From contig CAMQGK010000567.1 in the NCBI GenBank assembly GCA_947000775.1, forward strand, positions 124,001 through 188,000: a stretch of DNA of 64,000 nt, written 5' to 3'. The notes beneath the pieces are model-generated. The model was not told where the DNA came from and did no database searches. It was given only the letters and a program-made list of their open reading frames with translations. Both the position numbers and the translations under genes were made by a program. Below are positions 46,499-55,954 of this stretch, piece after piece; position 1 is the first letter of the stretch, and each line of letters starts with the position of its first letter. The stretch is from Pterois miles. Its lineage: Eukaryota; Chordata; Actinopteri; Perciformes; Scorpaenidae.

Positions 46499-46505
46499 CA
46501 ACTAA
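37386..46505 (+). CDS. hrc: HRC-family / aspolin-like poly-aspartate Ca2+-binding protein
   Basis: Exons 37386-37962, 43678-43751, 43990-44058, 45325-45376, 46326-46362 and 46448-46505, all GT-AG and in phase; 288 codons plus TAA. Residues 1-30 (MASLRSLILAVLLALLCSFH...) form a signal peptide ending near AKA. Residues 43-190 are 148 consecutive Asp, then HE, then nine more Asp. The Cys-rich tail runs CSYCEFCEHCDSCDKCPC, then CDDCKMCNFCHVCPAC, then GFLDEVTGSIYKTVADVF, and ends D10-N. In mammals HRC is a sarcoplasmic-reticulum lumenal, high-capacity Ca2+ binder that contacts triadin and SERCA; its His/Glu/Asp repeats are replaced here by pure Asp. The fish homologue has been described from muscle as aspolin, with iron-dependent trimethylamine-oxide demethylation. 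SR-lumen location and Ca2+ buffering are inferred from the family. The neighbour trpm4 supports the HRC assignment. Confidence 0.9.
37512..37955 (+). repeat. (GAY)148 coding tract in hrc exon 1
   Basis: 148 in-frame aspartate codons, GAC and GAT mixed, without a single non-Asp codon. Short higher-order patterns (GATGAC, GATGATGAC, GACGACGAT) recur irregularly. The tract leaves open frames on both strands (Thr/Met in one sense frame, Val/Ile and His/Arg in antisense); these are by-products of the repeat and not genes. Confidence 0.98.
41313..41375 (-). mobile_element. terminal scrap of the DIRS-like family, copy 4
   Basis: ATTGTAACCCGAGGTCTATA, then TGCACAGGTTGAGCCC, matches the copy-1 terminus at 13114 in the same orientation. 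CTACTGGATTC corresponds to the GTCCAGTRGAGGGCT motif near the terminus of copy 3. Only the end is present, abutting the LINE fragment. Confidence 0.6.
41350..42180 (-). mobile_element. L2/CR1-type LINE reverse transcriptase fragment
   Basis: Minus-strand reading in three frames, in order: LDPYFKKL, then GVIPQVWKTAHVVPLRKGGD, NDLNDYQPI, LAKVLEPLVNNQL, a degraded CVDLTKA-HTVDHAILL, then GVPQGSILGPVLF and YADDAVLY. These are RT palm motifs of fish L2/CR1-like non-LTR elements. Several frameshifts make it a pseudogene. It sits antisense inside hrc intron 1. A short AGT run is at 42063-42084. Confidence 0.85.
42340..42840. repeat. degenerate AGTATGTCAAAAAAGTCATA-type tandem region
   Basis: About 500 bp of loosely repeated phrases such as TATGTCAAAAAAGTC, AGTATAGTATGT and AAAAAAGTCATA with variable spacing. 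It is a worn tandem array with no fixed period by eye. No coding content. Confidence 0.7.
44059..45324. other. hrc intron 3, nothing recognised
   Basis: 1.27-kb intron between the two Cys-rich exons, with AT-rich sequence and a T run (44586-44600). No mobile element or alternative exon could be supported. Confidence 0.5.
45606..45875 (+). mobile_element. tRNA-derived SINE in hrc intron 4
   Basis: The head has CATCCACCAATTGGAAGACC and a degenerate B box (GTTTCAATCCC, 45643-45653). It is followed by CCAGTCCACATGTCAAAGTG, TTGAGCGAGATACTTAACCC and the terminal GGCTATATAAATGAAAGTCC-like tail. This is a standard fish SINE body with an L2-like 3' end. The tRNA-like head is related to the one at 18586-18640. 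It is inserted in the sense orientation in hrc. Confidence 0.75.
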
Positions 46506-46726
46506 CCCCACCCATATGTTGCCACCATGTGGCCAAACCTTCACTTCTGATTTTCATTGTTATTTATGTCGTTTTCCTTGAGTACATTAAACATTTTCTC
46601 ACCAATGACTGAATAGAAATTGTTAAAGGAATAACTTAATATATTTGTGTACTGTTGTAAACTGGCAAGTGTAAGTCATACTTTTAAGGAAAATTAAATA
46701 TTTGAAGTCATATTTGAGATATGTTA

Positions 46727-46732
46727 AATAAA
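46727..46732 (+). promoter_or_regulatory. hrc polyadenylation signal AATAAA
   Basis: First AATAAA after the hrc stop (222 bp downstream), followed by AAAAGAGGGGACATT. A second AATAAA is at 46823-46828. Either would give a short 3' UTR; the first is the more likely. Confidence 0.55.
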
Positions 46733-46932
46733 AAAGAGGGGACATTTTCATGAATTGAGTTATTGATTTTAAAATGCAGTACATTTTCTGGATTCTATAT
46801 AAACAACATGCTGCCTGAAGTTAATAAACAGGCAATGTCGAGCAGCATAGTTGAAGACAGACAGATCCCTGCTTACAATGGCTGAAGACGGGGTACAGGG
46901 CATTCAAAGCTGGTCCCTCCTCCCCGCAAAGC

Positions 46933-46934
<2 letters not shown>

Positions 46935-46997
<63 letters not shown>
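46935..46997. repeat. (GA)n microsatellite
   Basis: Pure GA run of about 60 bp, 0.4 kb past the hrc stop. Sequence 46998-47540 is non-coding with no recognised feature. Confidence 0.97.
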
Positions 46998-46998
<1 letters not shown>

Positions 46999-47593
46999 AG
47001 TGGTCGAGTAGGAGCTGCATTAGGGAGAACAAAGCAGAGAATCACAACAATAGAGCATTATGATGATATGATTTCTGATTGTTTCATGCATTTGCATTCT
47101 AAAGTCCAAATAAACATACCCACAACTCCGCCACCCCTGCGGGAAGGTGCCACATTGCCGGATTTTGAATGGATGCAGCTGAATCCCACAATTCATCCTG
47201 CTGTGGCCTGTCTGCTCTGTGTCTGTCTGTAGCTTGCTCACACCAATGGCAGCAGAACAAGTTTTGAATATTAATTGAACAAAATCCATTTTACCATAAC
47301 AAAAATGTTCAAATATATTTGCTACAAAGTCATAGGAACTATACTGTGTGACTGTATTTGTACAGAGGCAAGATATAGAGTATTTTACCATTTACATAAT
47401 TATAATTATTATGCATCATGTAGCTTGTAGCTCCTCTTTCTAGTTTTTCTTCTTATTGTAAATTATAACAATTATGTATTTTACGAGAAAACCAACACAT
47501 TTGGCACAGATATAGGTGCAGATATTTTTAAACAACACAGATATCACATATATATATATGTATATATGTATGTATGTATGTGTATATATGTAT

Positions 47594-47830
47594 ATATAAG
47601 ATAAGATAAGATAAGATATTCCTTTATTAGTCCCACAGTGGGGAAATTCACACATTACAGCAGCAATAAAAGACAAGAAGCGTAGATGTAAAAACAGTAT
47701 TAATACAAATAAAATAAATTAGTATATACATAATAGAAAAATAGAAAAATAAAGCCAGAAATGTGTCCATCATATCAATGATATAGTTGTACATATAAGT
47801 CCTTAAAGTCCTTATTGCACTTATGTCCGG
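47594..47830 (-). mobile_element. retroposon 3' end with AAGAT tail
   Basis: The plus strand shows ATAAGATAAGATAAGATAAG, then ATTCCTTTATTAGTCCCACA and GTGGGGAAATTCACAC. This is the inverse of the tail at 6500-6572 and the same family end as the SINE at 56113-56406. The remaining body to about 47830 is AT-rich and typical of this fish LINE/SINE 3' end. A TATA/TGTA-rich stretch precedes it (47540-47593). Confidence 0.65.
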
Positions 47831-47875
47831 TGAGTTTGTTGTGAATGTGACTGTGTATGTGGTTTACTGGGAGCA

Positions 47876-47879
<4 letters not shown>

Positions 47880-47944
<65 letters not shown>
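47880..47944. repeat. (AT)n microsatellite
   Basis: Pure AT run, continuing into a short TATACACACACACATACATA segment to about 47970. Confidence 0.97.
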
Positions 47945-47955
<11 letters not shown>

Positions 47956-48054
47956 CACACACATACATACATTTGCATAAAGAAAGCAAATTTGTCCACT
48001 TCCATTTTGATGAGTGCTAAATACTTGACAAATCTCTCAATCTCTTAAAAAAAA

Positions 48055-48451
48055 TTGTGATTAATCCATCCATCCATCGTCAACTGCTTATCCCGTTAGG
48101 GGTCGCGGGGAGGCTGGAGCCGATCCCAGCTGGCATTGGGTGAAGGTGGGGTTCACCCTGGACAGGTCGCCAGTCCATCGCAGGGCACATAGAGACAGAC
48201 AACATATAGACAGACAACCATTCACACTAACATCCACACCTACGGGCAATTTAGAGTCATCAAATAACCTAAACAGCATGTCTTTGGATGGTGGGAGGAA
48301 GCCGGAGTACCCGGAGAAAACCCACGCTTACACGGGGAGAACATGCAAACTCCACACAGAAGAGCCGCAAGCTGGAATCGAACCTGCGACCCTCTTGCTG
48401 TGAGGCGACAGCGCTAACCACTACACCACCGTGCAGCCCTTGTGATTAATC
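48055..48451 (-). mobile_element. tRNA-derived SINE, copy 2, with 12-bp target duplication
   Basis: Flanked by TTGTGATTAATC at 48055-48066 and 48440-48451. On the minus strand the A box TGGTGTAGTGG (48428-48418) and B box GGTTCGATTCC (48384-48374) match the tRNA promoter consensus closely. The 3' end is a GGATGGATGGAT tail. Same family and orientation as copy 1 at 35778-36116, with a longer and better preserved body. Confidence 0.92.
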
Positions 48452-48789
48452 GTGATTCCATTTTTTTTTTTTTTTACCAATTGACAGACAATATGTATAT
48501 GCTGCATATATACAGTATAAATTAGTGCTCATGTTAATGCAATATTAATACATTAATGCAAATTCGTTTTAACGCCACTCAGTTCTTTAATGCAGTAAAG
48601 CAGCAGTGGGTAAAACTGGAGCAATGATTTTTTTATGATTAAATAAAGCCAAAGTCACTACTGTCACTGTATCCTGACAGTAGTGCATGAGACAGGTTAT
48701 CTGAAAAAATCATGTGCCTCTGTGTCCTCTGGTGCTCCTGATGGCAACCAATCAGAACCGAGCTGGAGTCTTGTCATCTCTGAGCAGCT

Positions 48790-49560
48790 GTCAACTCAGT
48801 AGAGTTGGGTTACAATGAGTGACTTGGAAAACTGTTTCCGGTGGCTTTTTGGAACTAGCAAAATGGTAATTTACAAACCTAACCAACGAGAAGTGGGGAT
48901 ATGGCTGCACTATGTCAAGGTGCACCATATGACTACTGATTTTTATCACTTGGTTGGCAAAGCGTAGAGTATCTTCACTAAACAGCTCAAGAGGAAACTC
49001 TTCCATGGAGTGCCACACAGGAACCCCGTCTGCAGTGTTGACAACCTCAAGTAATCACTGAGTACAGCACACATATTTCATGTCCCTGTCAGCCGTGAAC
49101 ACACTCCCACACATTGCACCATTAAGCTATTTAAACAATGCCAATCCATGCCCAAAATCATTAAAAACATTATGTTTTCTCCCTTTATGTCTAATTGGCA
49201 CCACGGGGTACCTGTGAACATCCTCACGCACACACCTAATGTCCACCCATGATCCCTCCATCAGTGCCCCAGGTCAAACTAGGTTCTGGCAGATTATAGA
49301 CTGCGTACAGTCCAAATCCACCATCACTTGATGTATACCCCCTTGAATCCTTAACAGATCCCGCATTCTCCAAACCTTTGCTTAATTGGTGATCTAATTA
49401 TAACAGCCCTACCAGACAAACAATTGCAACCCACACTTGCAGCTCTTGCCATTGCCAAGAAAACCATTTTGTTTAACTGGAAGCTCTCAACATCATCCAT
49501 TGGCTGAACCTCCTCAGTGAACACATTTCACTTGAGAAAATGTCTGCTACCCCGATAAAC
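48790..49560. other. low-confidence repeat-derived coding scraps
   Basis: A minus-strand stretch (49018-48791) reads WHSMEEFPLELFSEDTLRFA and continues with HFSLVRFVNYHFASSKKP. A plus-strand stretch near 49440-49500 reads LAALAIAKKTILFNWK, which is reminiscent of the C-terminus of a fish LINE. I cannot assign either with certainty, and no intact element boundary is visible. Confidence 0.35.
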
Positions 49561-49659
49561 CCATTGGCATAATTTACAATGAAATGTTTTCCATTTATTA
49601 GATCTTTAAATATAACTCTATAGCCTCCTTTTGTCTGTTAGTGTGTGCCACTCTTCTCA

Positions 49660-49944
49660 TGAATTGCACCTTAACTCATGGCTCATGTCTACTTCACACA
49701 TCCCACAACTCACAGTATATAATTTCTCTTCGGCACATTTAGGATCACAACAACCAGGGTCCTGTGGATAGGTGATGGGGGGTTGGCAGTTTGTGGGGTG
49801 GGGTCCACTTTTAATGCAGGACACACACTCACAACCTGGCGGGTGGTCTGGGGTGGCTCTGGATTCTGGGTCAGGGCAGGTTGCAGAGTATCCATCCTCT
49901 GCTGCCCTCCAGCCCGCCCCTTGCCGCCTCATCTTCCCTCCCAA
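49660..49944 (-). other. Cys/Pro-rich open frame, unrecognised
   Basis: A 95-codon minus-strand frame containing GCECVSCIKSGPHPTNC, then DPGCCDPKCAEEK and CGMCEVDMSHELRCN. It holds 11 Cys in about 60 residues, GC-richer than its surroundings. I do not recognise it. It may be a fragment of an unnamed mobile-element ORF (zinc-knuckle-like spacing) or chance. No splice partner was found. Confidence 0.25.
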
Positions 49945-50194
49945 CTTTTAATGCACCACATTACACTCAGGTGTGCACTCAAACATGGTGTGAGGCGAAC
50001 GCTTCCTCGTCTGGGATCGAGGAAACATAGCAATAGGGTATTAACGGTGTCACAACATGTCATGGCCTAGCTGGTGGGCCCCGGCCCTCTCGGGCCTTGG
50101 GGCTGTGGTTGTGGACAAACATCCGAGTCAGTGTTGCTGTGGGGCTCCTGGGCTCGGGGGGCTCCTGCGTTCCTGTGGGTCCCCCTGGGGACCG

Positions 50195-50385
50195 CACATT
50201 TTAGAGTGGACTTTTATTGTGACCAGCCTACACAGATTTAGACAAATTTGGGAACAGTATTTGAGAGAAACAGGCCTTTTGTGTACACAGATAAAGTCTT
50301 AGATGTTTGACTTCAGCACATAAAAAATGGGAGCAAAAACAAATGCTGCATTTATATTGTTGCATTTATATTTTTGTTCAATATA
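50195..50385. mobile_element. Tc1-like family, terminal remnant (third copy)
   Basis: The sequence CACATTTTAGAGTGGACTTT, then TATTGTGACCAGCC, matches the 5' non-coding part of the copies at 26067-26702 and 62732-63850. The end TTTTTTATGTGCTGAAGTCA-type inverse, closing with TGCATTTATATTTTTGTTCA, is their terminus. All transposase sequence is deleted, leaving both outer regions fused. Confidence 0.75.
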
Positions 50386-50389
50386 CAGA

Positions 50390-51845
50390 AGAATTAACAA
50401 GTGGGCATTTATTTAGGTGGCTAAAGTACATGTTGCTGCTGACCCCTTCCACAGCAGTACATTGCTTATCTCCTGCGCTGGTACTGCCGCATGCTTCTCC
50501 CAGCTGGGGGTGGGCCAATTGCCATCTACTATAGGTAATACACTAAGGATAAGTACCTCATACAGCCCCTCTTCAAAACAACTTAACTTTTCCCTTAAGA
50601 GTGCTACCTCTGCTAAATTGTTGTTCTTGCGTGTTTTCTTGTTTTCTTTTCACTTGGTTACTAAAAGGTGGAAAGTCTGCTGTTTAGCCCCAGAACAAAA
50701 GATCAATAAAGTGTACAGACAAGAGTGTCAGCATATATTTGGCTGTATAGTTGCTTGGAGATTATTATCCGATCATAGATTTTTTTTTTTTTTTTTTTAC
50801 AAATTTGACTCATACACAACATTAAGTGTATATATGCACAGCATGCAAAGGTGGTGCTTCACACCGTGTCCTCTTCCTCCGTAACACATGCTTTTCCTTT
50901 AGCAGATAGTCATATGTCTTCATGTCACTAAAAAGGAAAATGAACCAGAAATTCCTCATTAGTGTAATGACTTTAATTGGAGACAGACTGATTTGTACAT
51001 CATAGCCATGTTCATAAAGTGCAACACACACAAAAAAAGCTCAAACTATCCAGGTTTTCTCTTCCTCAATAAATACTTGACTTGTCTTCATACCCCGATA
51101 TGAAAATATTTCACCAGATGGTCCCTCATGGAACACATACACATTGATTTAAAGCTAAATGACATACAGAATACAGTATTTGAAACTCTTCACCTTCATC
51201 GAGAGCTCATTTCAGCCAGGTTCCATCACCACACAGGAGTCTGGCAAGGTTTTATTAATTACCTACGAGGGAAAACTTGATGTCTTTTAAAGGGACTATT
51301 ATGAGATTCAGTTGAGTGAATATGATGCAAAATGTACAAGAAATTCTGGACTATATGATGTGAAGTTTAGGTAAACTATGGCAGGAACTGTGTATATGTA
51401 ACAGGTGATGGATTCAATTAAAGGGACACCTCCAAAACAAACTACACACACAAAAATACCCCTTAATCTGTTTCACTGTACATTTTAAATAATTGTCACC
51501 AACATATGTTTAAATCAGGGTCATTTTGATGACAATGCATTGTATCTTCTTCTCATCTAACTCTGCAGAAAAGAAAATGAGCTCATTTTCCAAACTATTC
51601 CTTTCAACTTCGCTCCAGAAGTTGACTGATTTTCATTTGACTTGGTAAAAAACAACAACACAGAATTAGCACATCTGTACCAAATGTTTTCTTGGAACTC
51701 TGATTTGTGTATTACATATGCTCAAAATCAATCATAATCCCACCATAAGTGCTGTTCTATTGAATTATGTCTTCAACTGCAAATCCAAATCTTTCAAGTC
51801 CACTCATTGGCAAACAGAAAGACAATCCTCAATCAATTTGGTAAC

Positions 51846-51879
<34 letters not shown>

Positions 51880-54800
51880 GGAAAACACTAACACACATAC
51901 TGCAGAGTAAATTCAACCACCGCACAATAAGCCTAAAAATACAACATCATTATCAAACAGTCTTCAAGCATTTGAAGCAAAAGCACCTTAAACGATATTA
52001 ACTTAAACGAATGAAGTCGGCTGATAGTCATTGCTTCCAACTAGGAGCTTCTGTATATATATTCATACATTTGTGAAGGAAAAAACAAACATTTTCACAT
52101 TGTTACACACTGACTGATTCCAGTTCAGGCTTGGAATGACCTCACGGTTACTGTACATACTCTTAATGTGCTCTAAGTACACATCCTGACCACTTTGACA
52201 GATGACAGGAGTGCACAATTATATGAACACACAAGCTTTACTGAGGGGATTCAACTCAGCATACAGCAGCTGAATCCAGTTTGACGTCATTAAACATACT
52301 CCATCTGACTTGATTACACACAGTAACTTTAAGCAGCCAGTTGTCTCTTTGAATTTGTAAAGATCTGTGTCACATGTAATGTGATAAAAGAAGCAAAATA
52401 AAGTCGTAATTTTTAACATCGGTATGCTTCAAACAGAGTTTATTGGATCATGTGAAGTTACTTTTACACCTGTTGTTTGGTTCATTTGGTTCACACACGA
52501 GGGGAAAATTGATGTTCACATTGGAACCAAGAGATGAAAACGTGGTCATATAGACCGACAGGTCATTGGACAGTTTTGGTGACGTCATCCTGTATCATCA
52601 CTACTGGACTCATTAAGTGCTGCAAGGATGATGTATTTTTGTAGGACAACTGCACTGTTTCCCTCGACAAAAAGCCAATGGGATTGTTCCACTGGGTTTT
52701 GGATTATTTCAGAAAATAAACTCTTCACCAATGAACACCACTTTTATGCTTTTTGATGCGTAAATGCAATCGCTAGAAGTAAAAACGTTAAGCTGTAAAC
52801 GAACTACACCACAGTTGCTCATGGCACCACCACTAAGCTAAAGGTGAACTCATGTTCGCCATGATGGTGTTTAGTAGTCACATTTAGCCACTTGTTAGAA
52901 ACCATTTTTTTTTTGAGGGGTAAAATCTTTAAAAAAAAATCTCAACAATGATATTTGCTGACATATTTTATGTTGTAGAACAAATCGTAAAATTTATTGT
53001 GTTAACCATAGACCTTACCTTTCAGGTATCTAACTAAAAATCTATTTATTGACTTCCAGACAAGGGAACTGGAAGTGCAAAAATGCTAACTAGGAGTTAT
53101 TCCTGTAGCACTCTATTTGAATAAAGACAACCAGGTAGGACTAGGATGAGAGCAGGGTGGCAGCTAAAAGCCTGTCTTTTGAGTGTGTTGAACAAACTAG
53201 GTTGCTTGAATTATACTGAGACCTTTAGTCTGACCAGGATGTTCAGTGAACACAGAACTACTGTGAGAGCCAGCTAACATGTTCAGACAACAAACAGGTC
53301 CAGGGAATGTGTAAGAGGGGGAAGTCAATAGTACGAATACAGCTTCTGTTGACTGAATGGTCTCTGTGTCCTATAAGCTTTTAAGTGCAAACACTATCTC
53401 CTAATCCAAAGTTCATGGGGGAATGTTTTTTTTCTGCTTTCAGTAATTAACTTATATTAGTAGATTATGCATACAGTACAGTGAAAGGTGTGTGGAAACC
53501 CTTTATATGCTCCAGTGATATGGACATAAGTTATAAAACAACAGTAACAATAATAATAAACATTAACAAAAATAACAATACTAATAATAATGCAGCCATA
53601 CCGTTAGATATTTGAACTTAAACGAGCACAGACAATCACTTTGCTCTAAGCTCTAAGGATCATCATATACTTGCTTTTAACCAACATGAATGCACAGACA
53701 TGTGGCTCCAACGCCTGCATACAGTACTAGTGATTAGGGGTATATGTAATTCTATATGACAATACTGATGTATGTCAGGACTAACAGGGATTTCCAGTTT
53801 AAAGATAAAAGGACCAGATTGTGTCTGCTTTTGGCTAATCCAGTGACTTAAATACCTGGAAAATGAAGGTATTTTCTTACTGCTCACATTCATCACAAGT
53901 CACCTCGCACCAGAATCTACGATTGTCACGAAACAGTCCTGCTCATTGATTTGCAACAAAGCCCTCAATAAGCCTAACACAACAGTAGACATTAAAAAGA
54001 TGGTTCCCTCTGTAAAATCTCTTTATACTGACTCATGGTGTATATTGCCATGTTCCAAACCCTAACCTGGATGATCAATTCAAGAGGGCACACTGAGTCG
54101 TACTGCACAGGCCTAAAGCTGAGACCTGAACCAGGCTTGTACCCACATCTTTAAGCCCAGACTTGATGAACCCAACTGATCATGCCGAATTTGAGATCTG
54201 GACCCAAGTCTGGAGCCAAAGCCCATCTTGCCAGACTACAGCAACGCATTGCCGCACTCTTTGTCTTAAGCATTGCATATCTACTATGTGACACATATGA
54301 ATTCAGTAAACTGGCACAGCAAAAGAAGTCAGAAGAGTAAGAGTTAGAAAGAGATCACTTACTTTTTAAAATAACCAAACTGGCCCAAACCCTCTGTCAA
54401 GTGGGCCTAGAGTTCTGCTAGAAGCCAGACTACCTGAACTTTGGGGCAGATTATGTCCAAATCATTCAACACTGGAATATCTTCATTAGGAACTTTGGAT
54501 TTTTCACAATGTAAACATAACACAGCAACACCACGAATTTACTATAATGTTGATTGTTGAGATCATGGCATATCTCGAGGAATGTGTAGCAGTAACTTTT
54601 GAGGACACGAGACGCTCCAAAGGAACCATTATGCTCACACAAATATGTAGTTAAAAGGAGGTATATCAGTGCTTTGAGCTGTTTGGCGTATGGCAAAACT
54701 TCAATGTGGATTTCCAATCTGTGACTGCCTAGCACATACTCTGACTAAGTGATACCTGTGATGTGGATCTCCCCACTATGGTTCTCGGTGCAGATGTGTT

Positions 54801-55538
54801 GATATTATCTAAAGGTTAAGCAGGAATGTGGTATGTGTAGCATTTCAGCACTGACAAATCATAACCATGATTATTTTGACGTGGGGACATTTCCCTCGGC
54901 GAGCCACTACGCTGCATCTTACATTACCTGTAAAATCTGTTACATTACTTTACAGCATGGAAGTGGAGCTGTTTAATATTTGAAGGTAACACAACTTGAC
55001 ATTAGCATCCTGTGTCTCATTAAAATACATATTTGCCGTTACTGATGGCTTTTCATCAGCTTTTATACTTCTTGCTTTTCAGAACAAATGGAGCCCTTTT
55101 TGCAGGCTGCAGTGGGGCTCATGGGATATGTGGTCTTAATTTTGAGACATGCTAAATGCTACACATAGCTTCTTTGCAATTTTAAGACATGTCTTGTTCT
55201 TTAGCTCTCTTAAATTCCTATGCAAAGCAGCTGCCCTGCCACGATCAAGACCGAAGCTGAAAGTAACACTACAGACAGTGGGTGTCTGGTGCTCTGGAAC
55301 AATATCCCAGAGGGTTTGCTGGAATTTCTCCTTGTATGGTCGTAGAGATGATTAATGTCAATCCAAATGGACAAAACAGAGGAGAGATGAGCAGGAGGAA
55401 GGCAAAAGGTAGATGAGCCAAAATGAATTTCTCCCCTCCAATCTTTCCTCCTCTTCTCTCTTCATCCCTAATTTCATCTCTTCCTCTCTCCTTTTTTCCT
55501 CCTCCTACATTTCTTCCTCACTCTATCTCTCTCTCTTG
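50390..55538 (-). other. nbr1 3' flank, probably containing its 3' UTR
   Basis: 5.1 kb without a supportable coding region. It is AT-rich, with T runs at 50780-50798 and 51846-51874, an AAT-rich patch (53540-53592) and a pyrimidine-rich stretch (55430-55535) just after the nbr1 stop. Several TTTATT sites (inverse of AATAAA, for example about 51252, 52998 and 53043) could end the nbr1 transcript; I cannot choose among them. Confidence 0.4.
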
Positions 55539-55905
55539 TCAGTAGCGTGTAGAGTACCAGTCATTGTCAGTCATCTGAACGAGCTCGTTGACCACATCCA
55601 GCAGGTTGTAGTTGTATTTCCTCAGCAGCCGCTGGTTCAGCGGCCGGTCCCCAAACCCCATCTCCACCAGCACGGCCATCATAGTATCCTGGGTGGATGC
55701 GTCCACTGGAGGCTGCATGGAAAGAGACTCTTGATCAGTCCCTGAAACCTGCTACTGATAATTTACAAGTGCGAATTTGCAATAGCTGTTTGAACGAGGG
55801 TGAATGAAGCCTCACCAATGAAAGAGGTGAGATGACACTAAAGATGCCTCCCACAAATGTCTACGAGAAACAGTTCAAGAGTTATAAAGTGGGCAGGGCT
55901 AATTA

Positions 55906-55954
<49 letters not shown>

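Noticed and set aside
55413..55745. Plus-strand frame over the nbr1 terminal exon
   Set aside because: Shadow of the UBA exon on the minus strand, extended by a pyrimidine-rich flank.
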